Below, in pieces: positions 32,761-41,365 of a stretch of DNA of 64,000 nt; the first letter of the stretch is position 1, and every line of letters starts with the position of its first letter. Both the position numbers and the translations under genes were made by a program. The notes beneath the pieces were generated by a model. It searched no databases and had not been told where the DNA came from. It saw only the letters and a list, made by a program, of their open reading frames with translations. This stretch comes from DATKUC01 sp964553615 (lineage in GTDB: Bacteria; Spirochaetota; Spirochaetia; DSM-27196; DATKUC01): the NCBI GenBank assembly GCA_964553615.1, contig CAZKMA010000019.1, positions 11,160-75,159 on the forward strand, written 5' to 3'.

Positions 32761-33826
32761 TGCCCGGAAGCGATTTCCGGTCCGATACATCGTCCTTGCG
32801 TTGTTAATCGGACTTGCAGCGGTAGTCTTGTTTGTTCTGAAACGGCCGGCGGCGGCCGAGACCGGACAGCCGCCTCTTCCGGTGGAGATTGTGGTTCCCA
32901 CTGTCGGAACAATAGAGAAGACAATGACCCTGAACTCCTACGTGCAGTCCGATTCGGTAGTAACGATCTTCCCGAAGGTGTCCGGCACCTTGTCTGCCCT
33001 GGATGCCGAGATCGGAACACAGCTCTCTGCCGGGCAGACGATTGCAAAGATAGATCCACAGCCGTATCGACTTGCGTTGAATCAGGCTCAGGCGTTCTAT
33101 GATGGGACAAAATCCACCTACGAACGGGCAAAACAGCTCTACGGGAGCGGCGCCACCAGCCAGCAGAACTACGACCAGGCGCTCGCTCAATACCAGGACG
33201 CGAAATCCCGGTTTGAACTTGCGCAGCTGCATCTGAGCTATACAACAATCACCTCCCCGGTGGATGGCACGGTGATCCGTCGTCATGTTTCAGACGGCGC
33301 ACTGGTATCCCAGTCGGTGCCCATAGTTACCATCAGCAACACGCACACCCTCGTCATCAACACCGAGATACCGGAGATGGATGCGCTCGCGTTCCAGAAG
33401 AACCGCAGGACCATGCGCATTCGTGCGCATATTCCTGCAATGGGAGACAAACCGTACACGGTGCGGATTCGCAACATAGCCCCTTCGGTCAATGTGCGGA
33501 CACGAACCTTCGAGGTCCAGTGCGAGATAGACGGGGACACAAGCGGCATTCTTCCCGGGATGTTCACATCGGTCACCTTCGTTGTGGACGAGCGCTCAGG
33601 CGTTTCGTACCTGCCCTACACCGCACTCGTCGGTGGCGATCAGCTCTGGTATGTGGATAAGGCAGGCACCGCGCAATCCATGCTGTTTACTCCGTCCTAC
33701 GGCAACGACCAGTACTTCCAGATTCCGGCAGAATACGCAGACCGCAGGTTCATCCTCGCCGGCCAGCATTTCCTGAGTGCCGGTACCCGCGTACGAATTG
33801 ACTCGACGACCAGGGCGGGAAAATGA
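32747..33826 (+). CDS. RND efflux periplasmic adaptor (membrane fusion protein)
   Basis: HlyD/AcrA-type adaptor of 359 residues linking the inner-membrane pump to the outer-membrane channel. An N-terminal anchor (RYIVLALLIGLAAVVLFVL) is followed by the split lipoyl domain (VVTIFPKVSGTLSALDAEIG and YTTITSPVDGTVIRRHVSDG), a helical hairpin around NQAQAFYDGTKSTYERA, and a beta-barrel and membrane-proximal domain. No lipobox cysteine is seen, so it is membrane-anchored by the helix. It overlaps the pump gene by 4 bp. Confidence 0.92.
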   Translation: MNTSNARKRFPVRYIVLALLIGLAAVVLFVLKRPAAAETGQPPLPVEIVVPTVGTIEKTMTLNSYVQSDSVVTIFPKVSGTLSALDAEIGTQLSAGQTIAKIDPQPYRLALNQAQAFYDGTKSTYERAKQLYGSGATSQQNYDQALAQYQDAKSRFELAQLHLSYTTITSPVDGTVIRRHVSDGALVSQSVPIVTISNTHTLVINTEIPEMDALAFQKNRRTMRIRAHIPAMGDKPYTVRIRNIAPSVNVRTRTFEVQCEIDGDTSGILPGMFTSVTFVVDERSGVSYLPYTALVGGDQLWYVDKAGTAQSMLFTPSYGNDQYFQIPAEYADRRFILAGQHFLSAGTRVRIDSTTRAGK

Positions 33827-36800
33827 GGATTGCAGATTACTCCATCAATCACGGTCCCACCGTTATTGTTGCGATCGCCGCGGCGGTGGTATTCGGCGTC
33901 ATAGCACTGACAAGTATCCCGCAGGAACGGACCCCGGATGTGGCGAAGCCATCTATCCTCATTGTAACTCAGTATCCCGGCGTGGGACCGAAGGACATTG
34001 AACGGGAGATAACGAAACCACTCGAAGACGTGGTAAGCACGGTATCCGGTGTATCCAGGATAACCTCCGATTCCCGCGACTCCTTCTCCATAATCACTCT
34101 CGAGTTCAGCTGGAATGAGAACGTGGACTCCAAGTTCTCGTCCTTGCGGGAGAAGGTCAACACGGTCATGTCCCAGCTTCCCAGCGGAATTACCGGACCT
34201 CCGGAGTTCTTCTCATTTACCGCTGCAGACCTTCCCGTACTGACCTACATTGTGCGAAGCAAGGCAAATATCCTGTCTGTTCACCGCTACCTGACCGACC
34301 AGGTGGTTCCCTTCTTCCAGCGCGTATCCGGAGTAGCTTCGGTCTCCGTGAAGGGTGTTCCGGACCAGGAGCTTCAGGTAAAGCTCAGTCTCCGGAGTCT
34401 TGCAAACCGGCACATCTCACCGGTGGATGTGTTGCACACGCTACAGGCGAATAACGTGACCATTCCCGCTGGAAGCGTGCAGTTTCACGGAAGCAACCTC
34501 AATGTCCGCAGCGTTGGCGAGTTTTCATCGCTCGAACAGGTACGGAACATGGTTGTGGGAGTGCAGGACGGCACGACCGTCCGACTGCGAGACATAGCAA
34601 CGGTTCAGATTTCAGAGAAACGGCGAAGCCTGTACACGGTTGCAGATGGAAAGGACGCGCTGGTTGTCGACATAACCAAACAGCGCGGAACGGATACAAT
34701 CCGGATCATAGACCAGGTCAAACAGGCGGCCAGGCAAATCGAGAAGCGGGAACAGGGACAGATCAACTTCTACCCCATTACCGACCAGAGCGTCGATATC
34801 CACCGTTCGGTACAGTCTGTAGCCAACTCGGCACTTCTCGGGGCGGTGCTTGCCATTATCATCCTCTTTGTGGTTCTTCATAACATTCGCAGTACCGTGG
34901 TTGTTGCCATCTCCATTCCCCTCTCGGTTGTTCTGGCCATTGTTGGTCTGTACCAGGCAGGACGGACGCTCAACCTGGTTACGCTTGGAGGGCTTACCGT
35001 TGCCATCGGCATGGTGGTGGACAACTCCATTGTAGTGCTGGAAAACAGTTACAAGCATCTGGAGCGCGGGACAGACCCGGTTGCCGCGGCCTCCCGTGGA
35101 ACCACCGAGGTAGTGGGTGCCGTCATTGCATCCACCGCAACAAGCCTCGCGGTGTTCGTGCCCATTCTGTTCGTCCAGGGGTTTGTCGGGATTATCCTGA
35201 GCGACGTTGCTCTCGCTGTCATCTTTGCACTGACCGCGTCTCTCATTGTCGCGGTATTCGTTGTGCCGTTCCTCTTTTCCCGCATTGTCCACCTGCCGAG
35301 TCGCAGACTATCAATTGCACGCCTCAGCGAAGGGGCATTTACCGGATTGGAGAACGCGTATTCCCGGGCACTTACCTGGTGTCTGGACAACTCGCCGTTC
35401 GTTCTCGGAACCGCAGTCATTGTGCTCATCATGAGTGTGGGCGCGCTCAATTTCCTCGGTGCACAGTTCCTGCCGGATACCGACACGAGCCAGATCGTCA
35501 TGAGGATAGACACGCCGCCCGGATACACGCTCGATCAGACAAAGAAAAAGATTCTTGCAGTGGACACGCTGACGCGCAAGCTCGTTCCCGAGATCGAGTC
35601 TACCCTCTTCTATGTAGGGGAATCGAACCTTGCAGGCATTGGCAACTCCAACTCCACCACCCGCGCGGTCATTGCACTCGTTCCGGCAAACCGTCGCCAT
35701 CGTTCGGTTTTTCAGATCATCGCTCTGCTTCGACGGGAGCTTCCCGCGTCCATCCCGGACATCCGGTTGTCGGTCCAGAACGGTGGCATTGCGTCCACGG
35801 TCGCCGCGGCCATCGGATCGAGCGGGCTGCAGATGGACATATCCGGCTCCAACTTCGAGCACGTCCGGCAGGCGGCCGAACAGATAAAGGCAATTCTTGC
35901 CGAAGATTCGAACGTTTCCTCGGTAGAGCTGAACGTTCAGTTCGACCGACAGGACCTGGTTGAGGAGTTCAACAAGACCATCATGTCACAGCTCGGTGTG
36001 CTTCCATCGGAAGCAACGCTCACCTCGCGCATCATCCTGAACGGAGTAAACGCCGGAACGTTCCGGAAGGACAATAACGACTACACGATAAACCTGGAAT
36101 CGGACATCGCCGGAGGGAGAATCTCGAGCAACCTGCTCAATGAGATGGCAGTCAAGTCTCAAAGTGGTGCGTTTGTCAACTTCTCGGCGTTCACATCGCT
36201 TCACACCGAACCCTCGTACTCCGATATCCCGCATCTGGAGAAGCTGAAGTCCATTCAGGTAACCGCCAATCTGATAAAGCCGGACGTTCGCGGAACGACC
36301 GCCCGCGTGGTTGCAAAGATCGACAAACTGACGATTCCGGTGGATGTCAGATGGCAGATTTCCGGCCAGGCAGAACAGATGCGGAGTTCCTTCGCGTCGC
36401 TCGGAGCGGCACTCGCGATCGCAGTATTTCTTGTGTACATAGTCATGGTCATCCAGTTTCAGAAGTTCGCGCAGCCCCTCATTATTATGGGGTCCATTCC
36501 CTTTATCTTCATTGGGGCGGTAGCCTCGCTCCTGGCGTTCGGGTCTACCCTCTCAATCATCGCATTTCTCGGGCTCATAACTCTTGCAGGAACTGTTGTA
36601 AACAACGCGATCGTGCTGGTGGACTACATGAACATGCTGCGCCGTGACTATCAGATGTCCCTTCGTGAAGCGGTACTCGACGGCGGCAGGCTCAGGCTCC
36701 GGCCAATCCTGATGACAACCTTCACCACCATACTCGGGGTCATCCCCATGGCGCTCGCGCTCGGCGAAGGCTCTTCGCTGAACGCACCACTTGGACAGGT

Positions 36801-36897
36801 GATAGGAGGAGGGCTTCTGACATCTACTCTGATTACCCTCTTCCTTATCCCGACGCTCTACTATCTGCTCGAGCGCAGAGGAGAACGACGGACATGA
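33823..36897 (+). CDS. RND family (HAE1/AcrB-like) efflux pump permease
   Basis: Proton-driven trimeric exporter of 1,024 residues with 12 membrane helices in two halves. Recognisable parts: N-terminal TM1 (HGPTVIVAIAAAVVFGVIAL), ERTPDVAKPSILIVTQYPG, TM4 with the proton-relay region GMVVDNSIVVLENSYKH, and the second-half counterpart TLAGTVVNNAIVLVDYMNML. The large periplasmic pore domains lie between TM1-2 and TM7-8. Typical of multidrug or lipid exporters of Gram-negative-type envelopes. It overlaps the adaptor gene upstream and the TolC-like gene downstream (ATGA in both cases), giving tight coupling. Confidence 0.94.
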   Translation: MRIADYSINHGPTVIVAIAAAVVFGVIALTSIPQERTPDVAKPSILIVTQYPGVGPKDIEREITKPLEDVVSTVSGVSRITSDSRDSFSIITLEFSWNENVDSKFSSLREKVNTVMSQLPSGITGPPEFFSFTAADLPVLTYIVRSKANILSVHRYLTDQVVPFFQRVSGVASVSVKGVPDQELQVKLSLRSLANRHISPVDVLHTLQANNVTIPAGSVQFHGSNLNVRSVGEFSSLEQVRNMVVGVQDGTTVRLRDIATVQISEKRRSLYTVADGKDALVVDITKQRGTDTIRIIDQVKQAARQIEKREQGQINFYPITDQSVDIHRSVQSVANSALLGAVLAIIILFVVLHNIRSTVVVAISIPLSVVLAIVGLYQAGRTLNLVTLGGLTVAIGMVVDNSIVVLENSYKHLERGTDPVAAASRGTTEVVGAVIASTATSLAVFVPILFVQGFVGIILSDVALAVIFALTASLIVAVFVVPFLFSRIVHLPSRRLSIARLSEGAFTGLENAYSRALTWCLDNSPFVLGTAVIVLIMSVGALNFLGAQFLPDTDTSQIVMRIDTPPGYTLDQTKKKILAVDTLTRKLVPEIESTLFYVGESNLAGIGNSNSTTRAVIALVPANRRHRSVFQIIALLRRELPASIPDIRLSVQNGGIASTVAAAIGSSGLQMDISGSNFEHVRQAAEQIKAILAEDSNVSSVELNVQFDRQDLVEEFNKTIMSQLGVLPSEATLTSRIILNGVNAGTFRKDNNDYTINLESDIAGGRISSNLLNEMAVKSQSGAFVNFSAFTSLHTEPSYSDIPHLEKLKSIQVTANLIKPDVRGTTARVVAKIDKLTIPVDVRWQISGQAEQMRSSFASLGAALAIAVFLVYIVMVIQFQKFAQPLIIMGSIPFIFIGAVASLLAFGSTLSIIAFLGLITLAGTVVNNAIVLVDYMNMLRRDYQMSLREAVLDGGRLRLRPILMTTFTTILGVIPMALALGEGSSLNAPLGQVIGGGLLTSTLITLFLIPTLYYLLERRGERRT

Positions 36898-38276
36898 GAC
36901 TTACCCGAACGGCGCTGGTGCTCGCCTTTCTTCTCGCGGGAGCAGGCAGACTCCTGGCGCAGCAGACCTACACCCTGGACGACCTGACAGGTCTGGCACT
37001 CTCCAACAATCCGGATATCCTCCAGCTTCAAAGCGCAATGCAGGCAGATGAAGGGGAGCTTGCAGGTGCCCGCGCATCTCTCTTTCCGACGGTTAAGTTC
37101 TCAAACACGAATACCTATGTAGGCAATCCTCAGGCACCGTACATCCTGAGCAAGGGATCCCTCGGAACACTTCCCCTTGTACCCCCCTTCCCACTTCCCG
37201 AACAGGACGTCACGGTCGTTGAGGGCGGCGAGCATTTCCAGCTCAACTACAGCGTCGACATGCAGATGCCGCTTTTCATGTGGGGCAGGATCCGGAGCAA
37301 TATTGCACTGAGAAAAAACATAGTCGAAGCAGACAATCTGAAGCTTGCGAAACAGCGGGACGAGACCCGCACAATGACGGTTATCAACTACTACAGCCTC
37401 TACTACCTGAACGAGCTCGACTCCCTGCTCAACAAACAGAAGCAGGTGGCCGACAAGATGCTCGGCATAGCCCGGGACTCATACACTGCAGGCGAGATAA
37501 CGGATGCTGCACTGACTGAAAAACGCATGGCAATCCGGGAAATAACCCACGCAATAGTTGCCGCCGACAGGCAGCGGGAGACCGCGCTGAGAAATCTGCG
37601 TTATCTGACCGGCATTCCAACGCTTGCCATCGACATGGTCTCCTTCGGTGCTGTAGATACGACGCTTTCCGGCGCGAAGCTACCCTCCGAGGCCGAGCTC
37701 ACGGACCGTGCGCTCGGAATCAACCGGGACATCCGCCTTGCCGCCGTATCCGAGAAAGTACACGAGAGTCGCGTGGATATTGCCCGTTCGGGAACGCTCG
37801 CGAAGCCGGATCTTTCGCTGGACGTGCAGTTCGGTTACGGCGGACCACGGCTTCCATTTCTCGGCGCAGACTGGAGCTCGAAGGACAACTGGATTGCCAA
37901 TGTAACCGTTGCGGTGAACAGCACGATATTCGACGGCGGGAAATCGGGAGCGGAAATTGCTACGGCGCAAGCGCAGCTGGCACAGGCGAAGTACGGCAGA
38001 CAGGCCGCCGTGCGCAATGTCTCCAAGTACATCGCCCAGACCCTGTCCGAGCTTGACTCAATCCGCGAGGATATCAGTTACTTCGAAAGCCGCGTTTCAG
38101 ATATGCAGGAGCTCGAGAAGTTCCAGCAGCATCTGCTGGACATAGGCACCGGGAGCAGGCTCGAATACTTCCAGAAGCGCGTGGATGTCTTCACCGAACG
38201 TGCACAGGTCATCCAGCAAAAGCTTTCCTACGCGAGCCGTTATTTCATGCTCCGGGACGTGGCGGGCTCCTTCTGA
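36894..38276 (+). CDS. TolC-family outer membrane efflux channel
   Basis: Outer membrane factor of 460 residues. A clear signal peptide (MRLTRTALVLAFLLAGAGRL ending LAQ-Q) leads into YTLDDLTGLALSNNPDILQL, the usual start of the first repeat. The second repeat begins near SEAELTDRALGINRDIRLAA. Long helices and two beta-barrel insertions (around NTNTYVGNPQAPY and LDVQFGYGGPRLPF) are visible. It completes the TetR-MFP-RND-OMF export operon. The TGA stop abuts a repeated palindrome. Confidence 0.92.
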   Translation: MRLTRTALVLAFLLAGAGRLLAQQTYTLDDLTGLALSNNPDILQLQSAMQADEGELAGARASLFPTVKFSNTNTYVGNPQAPYILSKGSLGTLPLVPPFPLPEQDVTVVEGGEHFQLNYSVDMQMPLFMWGRIRSNIALRKNIVEADNLKLAKQRDETRTMTVINYYSLYYLNELDSLLNKQKQVADKMLGIARDSYTAGEITDAALTEKRMAIREITHAIVAADRQRETALRNLRYLTGIPTLAIDMVSFGAVDTTLSGAKLPSEAELTDRALGINRDIRLAAVSEKVHESRVDIARSGTLAKPDLSLDVQFGYGGPRLPFLGADWSSKDNWIANVTVAVNSTIFDGGKSGAEIATAQAQLAQAKYGRQAAVRNVSKYIAQTLSELDSIREDISYFESRVSDMQELEKFQQHLLDIGTGSRLEYFQKRVDVFTERAQVIQQKLSYASRYFMLRDVAGSF

Positions 38277-38298
38277 AGTATCAACAAGCGTGTTGATG
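38275..38298 (+). repeat. Palindromic repeat, copy 5, at the TolC-like gene stop
   Basis: GAAG plus TATCAACAAGCGTGTTGATG (core 38279-38298), identical to copy 1 except the last base. It starts within the stop codon of the efflux channel gene. It has no inverted partner within 150 bp. The 50-bp convergent gap to the acetyltransferase gene consists largely of this element. Confidence 0.75.
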
Positions 38299-38326
38299 CG
38301 ACCCGAGAGAGCCCCGGCGCGGAAAG

Positions 38327-38884
38327 CTAACGCAGCTTATCGTTCACCACGGTATAGTGGTAGTGATCCTCCCACCTCCCCGCTATTCGCAGGTAACTTC
38401 GGGAGATTCCTTCCCGCGTAAAACCGCACTTTTCGAGAACTCGAATTGAGGCGGCATTCCCTGGCATGACGTTTGCTTCAATTCGGTGGAGACCGAGCTG
38501 AGTGAACGCGACCGTGACCATGAGGCGTACGGCTTCGGTCATGTAGCCCTTGCCTACCTGACCCTGATCCAGTCGATATCCGAGAAAGCAGGAGAGGAAC
38601 GGTCCGCGAACAATGTTCGTTACTGCCAGGTTACCGATGGGATCGTTCGGTTCTTCAGCTTCGGCCCGATAGATCCAGAGTCGAAGACCGGTTCCGTGGC
38701 TCAGGCCGCGACGGTCCGCACGAATCAATCGCTTCTGCCCTCGCGTTGAGTAGAACTCCGCATCATGAAGCGGTTCCCATGGAGCAAGGTAGTCCCGGTT
38801 CCGGCGATAGTACGCGGCCGCGTTCGCAGCGTCCGCCATCCGCGCCTCGCGAAGGATGAGTCGTGCGGTTTCGAATCGGTACAC
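38327..38884 (-). CDS. GNAT N-acetyltransferase (RimJ/RimL-like)
   Basis: Acetyl-CoA-dependent N-acetyltransferase of 185 residues. Seen: the RimJ-like start FETARLILREARMADAANAA, the acetyl-CoA loop QGKGYM-like sequence at GQVGKGYMTEAVRLMVT, and LHRIEANVMPGNAASIRVLE then KCGFTREGISRSYL, which is typical of ribosomal-protein alanine acetyltransferases. The start is GTG 38884, sharing one base with the TAG of the preceding gene (TAGTG), so it is translationally coupled to the other GNAT. The actual acceptor (ribosomal protein or small molecule) is unknown. Confidence 0.88.
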   Translation of the reverse strand: MYRFETARLILREARMADAANAAAYYRRNRDYLAPWEPLHDAEFYSTRGQKRLIRADRRGLSHGTGLRLWIYRAEAEEPNDPIGNLAVTNIVRGPFLSCFLGYRLDQGQVGKGYMTEAVRLMVTVAFTQLGLHRIEANVMPGNAASIRVLEKCGFTREGISRSYLRIAGRWEDHYHYTVVNDKLR

Positions 38885-39447
38885 TACTCCACCGCCTGCG
38901 GTTGGGGATCAGGAAGGATAAGCTGGTACAGCGCAACGTCGAGGAATCGGCCGAACTTGACGCCGACTTCGCGCATGGTGCCGATATGCCGAAAGCCGAA
39001 TCTTTCGTGCATGTGTACGCTGACGATATTCTCTGTTGCAATACGGGATATGAGTGTGTGCAGTGGTCGCACACGTGCCTCTTTCATGAGTTGTGCCATA
39101 AGAGCGCGTCCAATGCCTTTGCCCTGATACGCCTCGTCTACATAGAGAGAGACTTCGCTGGTCCCGCTGTACGCGCACCTGTCCGACCAGCGGGAGAGTG
39201 ATGCCCAGCCGACGACTATGTTTTCTGCGGCCCCTCCGCTCTCGATCTTCCCGGACACGACAGCAACAAACGCGGGATGTGCATCATCGTGCTGTGCGAG
39301 CCACGGGACCATGGCCTGAATCGATTTTGTCTCGGTGTCGAACGTGGCAACGGTGTGAAGAATGGCCTGGTTGTAGATTTCCGTTATCCGTGTAAGGTCC
39401 GCCGGATGCGCTCGCCGAATTCCGGGAACCAGGGATGTGTCTGTCAT
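38884..39447 (-). CDS. GNAT N-acetyltransferase (phosphinothricin/methionine sulfoximine acetyltransferase-like)
   Basis: N-acetyltransferase of 187 residues. The beginning IRRAHPADLTRITEIYNQAI and the segment HTVATFDTETKS are typical of the Pat/MnaT/YncA group that acetylates phosphinothricin, methionine sulfoximine or similar amino acid analogues. The acetyl-CoA site is VDEAYQGKGIGRALMAQLMK. The C-terminal HERFGFRHIGTMREVGVKFG is also typical. ATG at 39447 is chosen over TTG 39474 by comparison with family starts; no strong ribosome site distinguishes them. It is coupled to the next GNAT gene. The ~200 bp upstream (39448-39648) contain nothing I recognise. Confidence 0.87.
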   Translation of the reverse strand: MTDTSLVPGIRRAHPADLTRITEIYNQAILHTVATFDTETKSIQAMVPWLAQHDDAHPAFVAVVSGKIESGGAAENIVVGWASLSRWSDRCAYSGTSEVSLYVDEAYQGKGIGRALMAQLMKEARVRPLHTLISRIATENIVSVHMHERFGFRHIGTMREVGVKFGRFLDVALYQLILPDPQPQAVE

Positions 39448-39648
39448 TGGCCCGATTATGCACTGTTGAAGCAATTTCGGACAAGCCCGCGTAGGGTGAA
39501 AATGGCGGGCACGTTGCCCGTGAGCCTGGTCGTCCGGCCGCTACCATCAGTCGTGAACTTTCGCGCAACCGTACTCACAGCGACGATACCTGCAGAGCCG
39601 ATGGAGCTCACAGCTGCGCAAGGGAATAGAGGTGAATCTTCGCTGTCC

Positions 39649-40206
39649 TCAACTCATATGATGCCCTCGCTCGATCAAGATACCCCCCACTGTGCCGGAA
39701 AAGAAGCTTACCCTGTTTTGGCGAACCCCGAGAGACATCTTGCCGCCCGCAAACGGTTTGAAACTGAATGATGCTTCCGTTTCCAGTGTCCCGTCAACAT
39801 AGACAGCAACGCCGCTTTCGTTGACATCAACTTCAATTGAATACCAACGATTCTCCGGATGAAGTCTCTCTCGATCCATCAGTACCAATGACATCCCATC
39901 TTCGCTCTGCAAGTAGACATCGAGACACCAGTTCCCGTCCTTATTCCGGGTTTCGAGCAGAAACCGCGGGCCGTCTCCATGTCCAAGATGCAAGAACCTC
40001 TGTTCTCCTCCTCCAGCGGAAATTGGCATGAAGTCGACGCTCAACGAGAATTGCTCCCATGGCGGCATGGGGTTGTATGGGAGAAGAAGCCCGTCGTTTC
40101 CCTTGAATTCGATACCGTTGCCTACGAGGCGGGGTTGCCCGATAACCTCGCCGGAGGATAACGCTTCATTGAAGATCTCTGAGGGACTTAGCGATATACG
40201 ATTCAA
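39649..40206 (-). CDS. Hypothetical protein with LamG/concanavalin-like fold
   Basis: Protein of 185 residues without signal peptide. Sequence features suggest a jelly-roll lectin or LamG-type domain: WEQFSLSVDFMPISA, RFLLETRNKDGNWCLDVYLQ, RWYSIEVDVNESGVAVYVDG and GKMSLGVRQNRVSFFSGTVG, i.e. alternating beta strands with a solvent-exposed rim. TTG at 40206 is chosen because AAGGAG lies 7 nt upstream; the longer frame from 40308 lacks a site. It may bind carbohydrate, but no catalytic residues can be pointed out. The gene stands alone next to an ABC-transporter relic. Confidence 0.65.
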   Translation of the reverse strand: MNRISLSPSEIFNEALSSGEVIGQPRLVGNGIEFKGNDGLLLPYNPMPPWEQFSLSVDFMPISAGGGEQRFLHLGHGDGPRFLLETRNKDGNWCLDVYLQSEDGMSLVLMDRERLHPENRWYSIEVDVNESGVAVYVDGTLETEASFSFKPFAGGKMSLGVRQNRVSFFSGTVGGILIERGHHMS

Positions 40207-40341
40207 ATGGTATCTCCTTAACACAGAATAGCACCAGTATAGCTCCTTCGGAGCCGTGACAATATGGACTTTGCGCGCATATTCAGCACTATCTGTAACC
40301 CTATGCATGAGTCGTGTGGAAGATACGATTCTTCGTGCCTC

Positions 40342-40440
40342 CAGGAGCCGGTCCTGTTCAGCGGTTCCATTCGGGATAACATACGCTACGGCCGACCGGA
40401 TGCGGTTGACACGTTCCTGAGGTGTGGGTATCCTGAGTAA
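40342..40440 (+). pseudogene. Relic of an ABC exporter ATPase domain (Q-loop region)
   Basis: Thirty-two codons read QEPVLFSGSIRDNIRYGR followed by P-D-A-V-D and then a few unrelated residues to TAA. This is the Q-loop and following helix that every MsbA/LmrA-type exporter carries about 45 residues after Walker A. Just before it, V-P is present one base out of frame, hinting at a frameshift. No Walker A, signature or Walker B is found nearby, so only this fragment survives. Confidence 0.75.
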
Positions 40441-40506
40441 TAAAATAACGGCGCCGTCTTGGCTACAGTTTTTTTGCTACGCATAGGCGGCATGGGGAGA
40501 TCAGAG

Positions 40507-41355
40507 GTGAATGACGCGGTACTTACGGCAATCCGCACCCGCTACAACACTCTGTCGAACGTCCAGCAGCGAATAGCAGATTTCGTTCTGAAGAATCCCG
40601 GACGTACCGTGCTCATGACCATCAGCGATATTGCTTCAGAATGTGACACGAGTGAAACAACAATTCTCCGCTTCCTGCACAAGCTGTCCTTCAGTTCCTA
40701 TCAGGTTTTTCGTGTGCAGCTGGCGCAGGATGCAGCGCGGGATCCGGCTCAGGCCGTGTACGAGGAGATCGATTCCACAGACACCATTTCCGATATCCGA
40801 AAGAAGGTGGTCATCTCCACAAGTCAGTCGATAAACGACCTGAATCGGGCCATGCCGGACGAGCAGCTCGAGCACGCGGTGAGTCTTCTGCTCGGTGCAA
40901 AACGAATTGTGACAATGGGAGCGGGCGCCTCTTCCTTCATTGCACAGGATGCATATCATAAGTTCGCGCGCATCGGTCTGAATGCGACGGCGGTGACAGA
41001 CTCCCATCTGATGAGCATTGTCTGCTCGCACGCCGGCCCGGGCGATCTCATCTTTGCGGTGTCACATTCCGGAGAGAGTACCGAGATCATGGATGCACTG
41101 CGGGAGCTTCCGCCTGGCGCAGCGAGGGTCCTCGCGCTCACGAGCTATCAGAACTCAACAATAACACGTCGCGCCGACTGTGTGCTCTTCAGCTCGACGA
41201 ACGAGACGCGGTATCGGTCGGACGCTATGACCTCGCGAATACTGCAGCTGGTAATAATCGATATTCTCTATGTGGCAACCGTGGTCCACCTCGGTCCGGA
41301 CGGTATCGAGAAGGTGAACCGTTCACGACTCGCGGTCGCTTCGAAAAAGATTTAA
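40507..41355 (+). CDS. RpiR family transcriptional regulator (HTH + SIS domain)
   Basis: Sugar-phosphate-sensing regulator of 282 residues. The N-terminal RpiR helix-turn-helix is seen in YNTLSNVQQRIADFVLKNP and ISDIASECDTSETTILRFL. The C-terminal SIS phosphosugar-binding domain is seen in RIVTMGAGASSFIAQDAYHK and LIFAVSHSGESTEIMDALRE. GTG at 40507 has GGGGAG 7 nt upstream; ATG 40492 is the other option. It leads the operon with the hydroxyacid dehydrogenase 10 bp downstream, so it probably senses a phosphorylated intermediate of that pathway. Confidence 0.9.
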   Translation: MNDAVLTAIRTRYNTLSNVQQRIADFVLKNPGRTVLMTISDIASECDTSETTILRFLHKLSFSSYQVFRVQLAQDAARDPAQAVYEEIDSTDTISDIRKKVVISTSQSINDLNRAMPDEQLEHAVSLLLGAKRIVTMGAGASSFIAQDAYHKFARIGLNATAVTDSHLMSIVCSHAGPGDLIFAVSHSGESTEIMDALRELPPGAARVLALTSYQNSTITRRADCVLFSSTNETRYRSDAMTSRILQLVIIDILYVATVVHLGPDGIEKVNRSRLAVASKKI

Positions 41356-41365
41356 GGAGACGGAC

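Noticed and set aside
32068..32901. Minus-strand frame covering tetR and its operators
   Set aside because: TetR is unmistakable on the plus strand and the promoter/operator layout fits that gene only.
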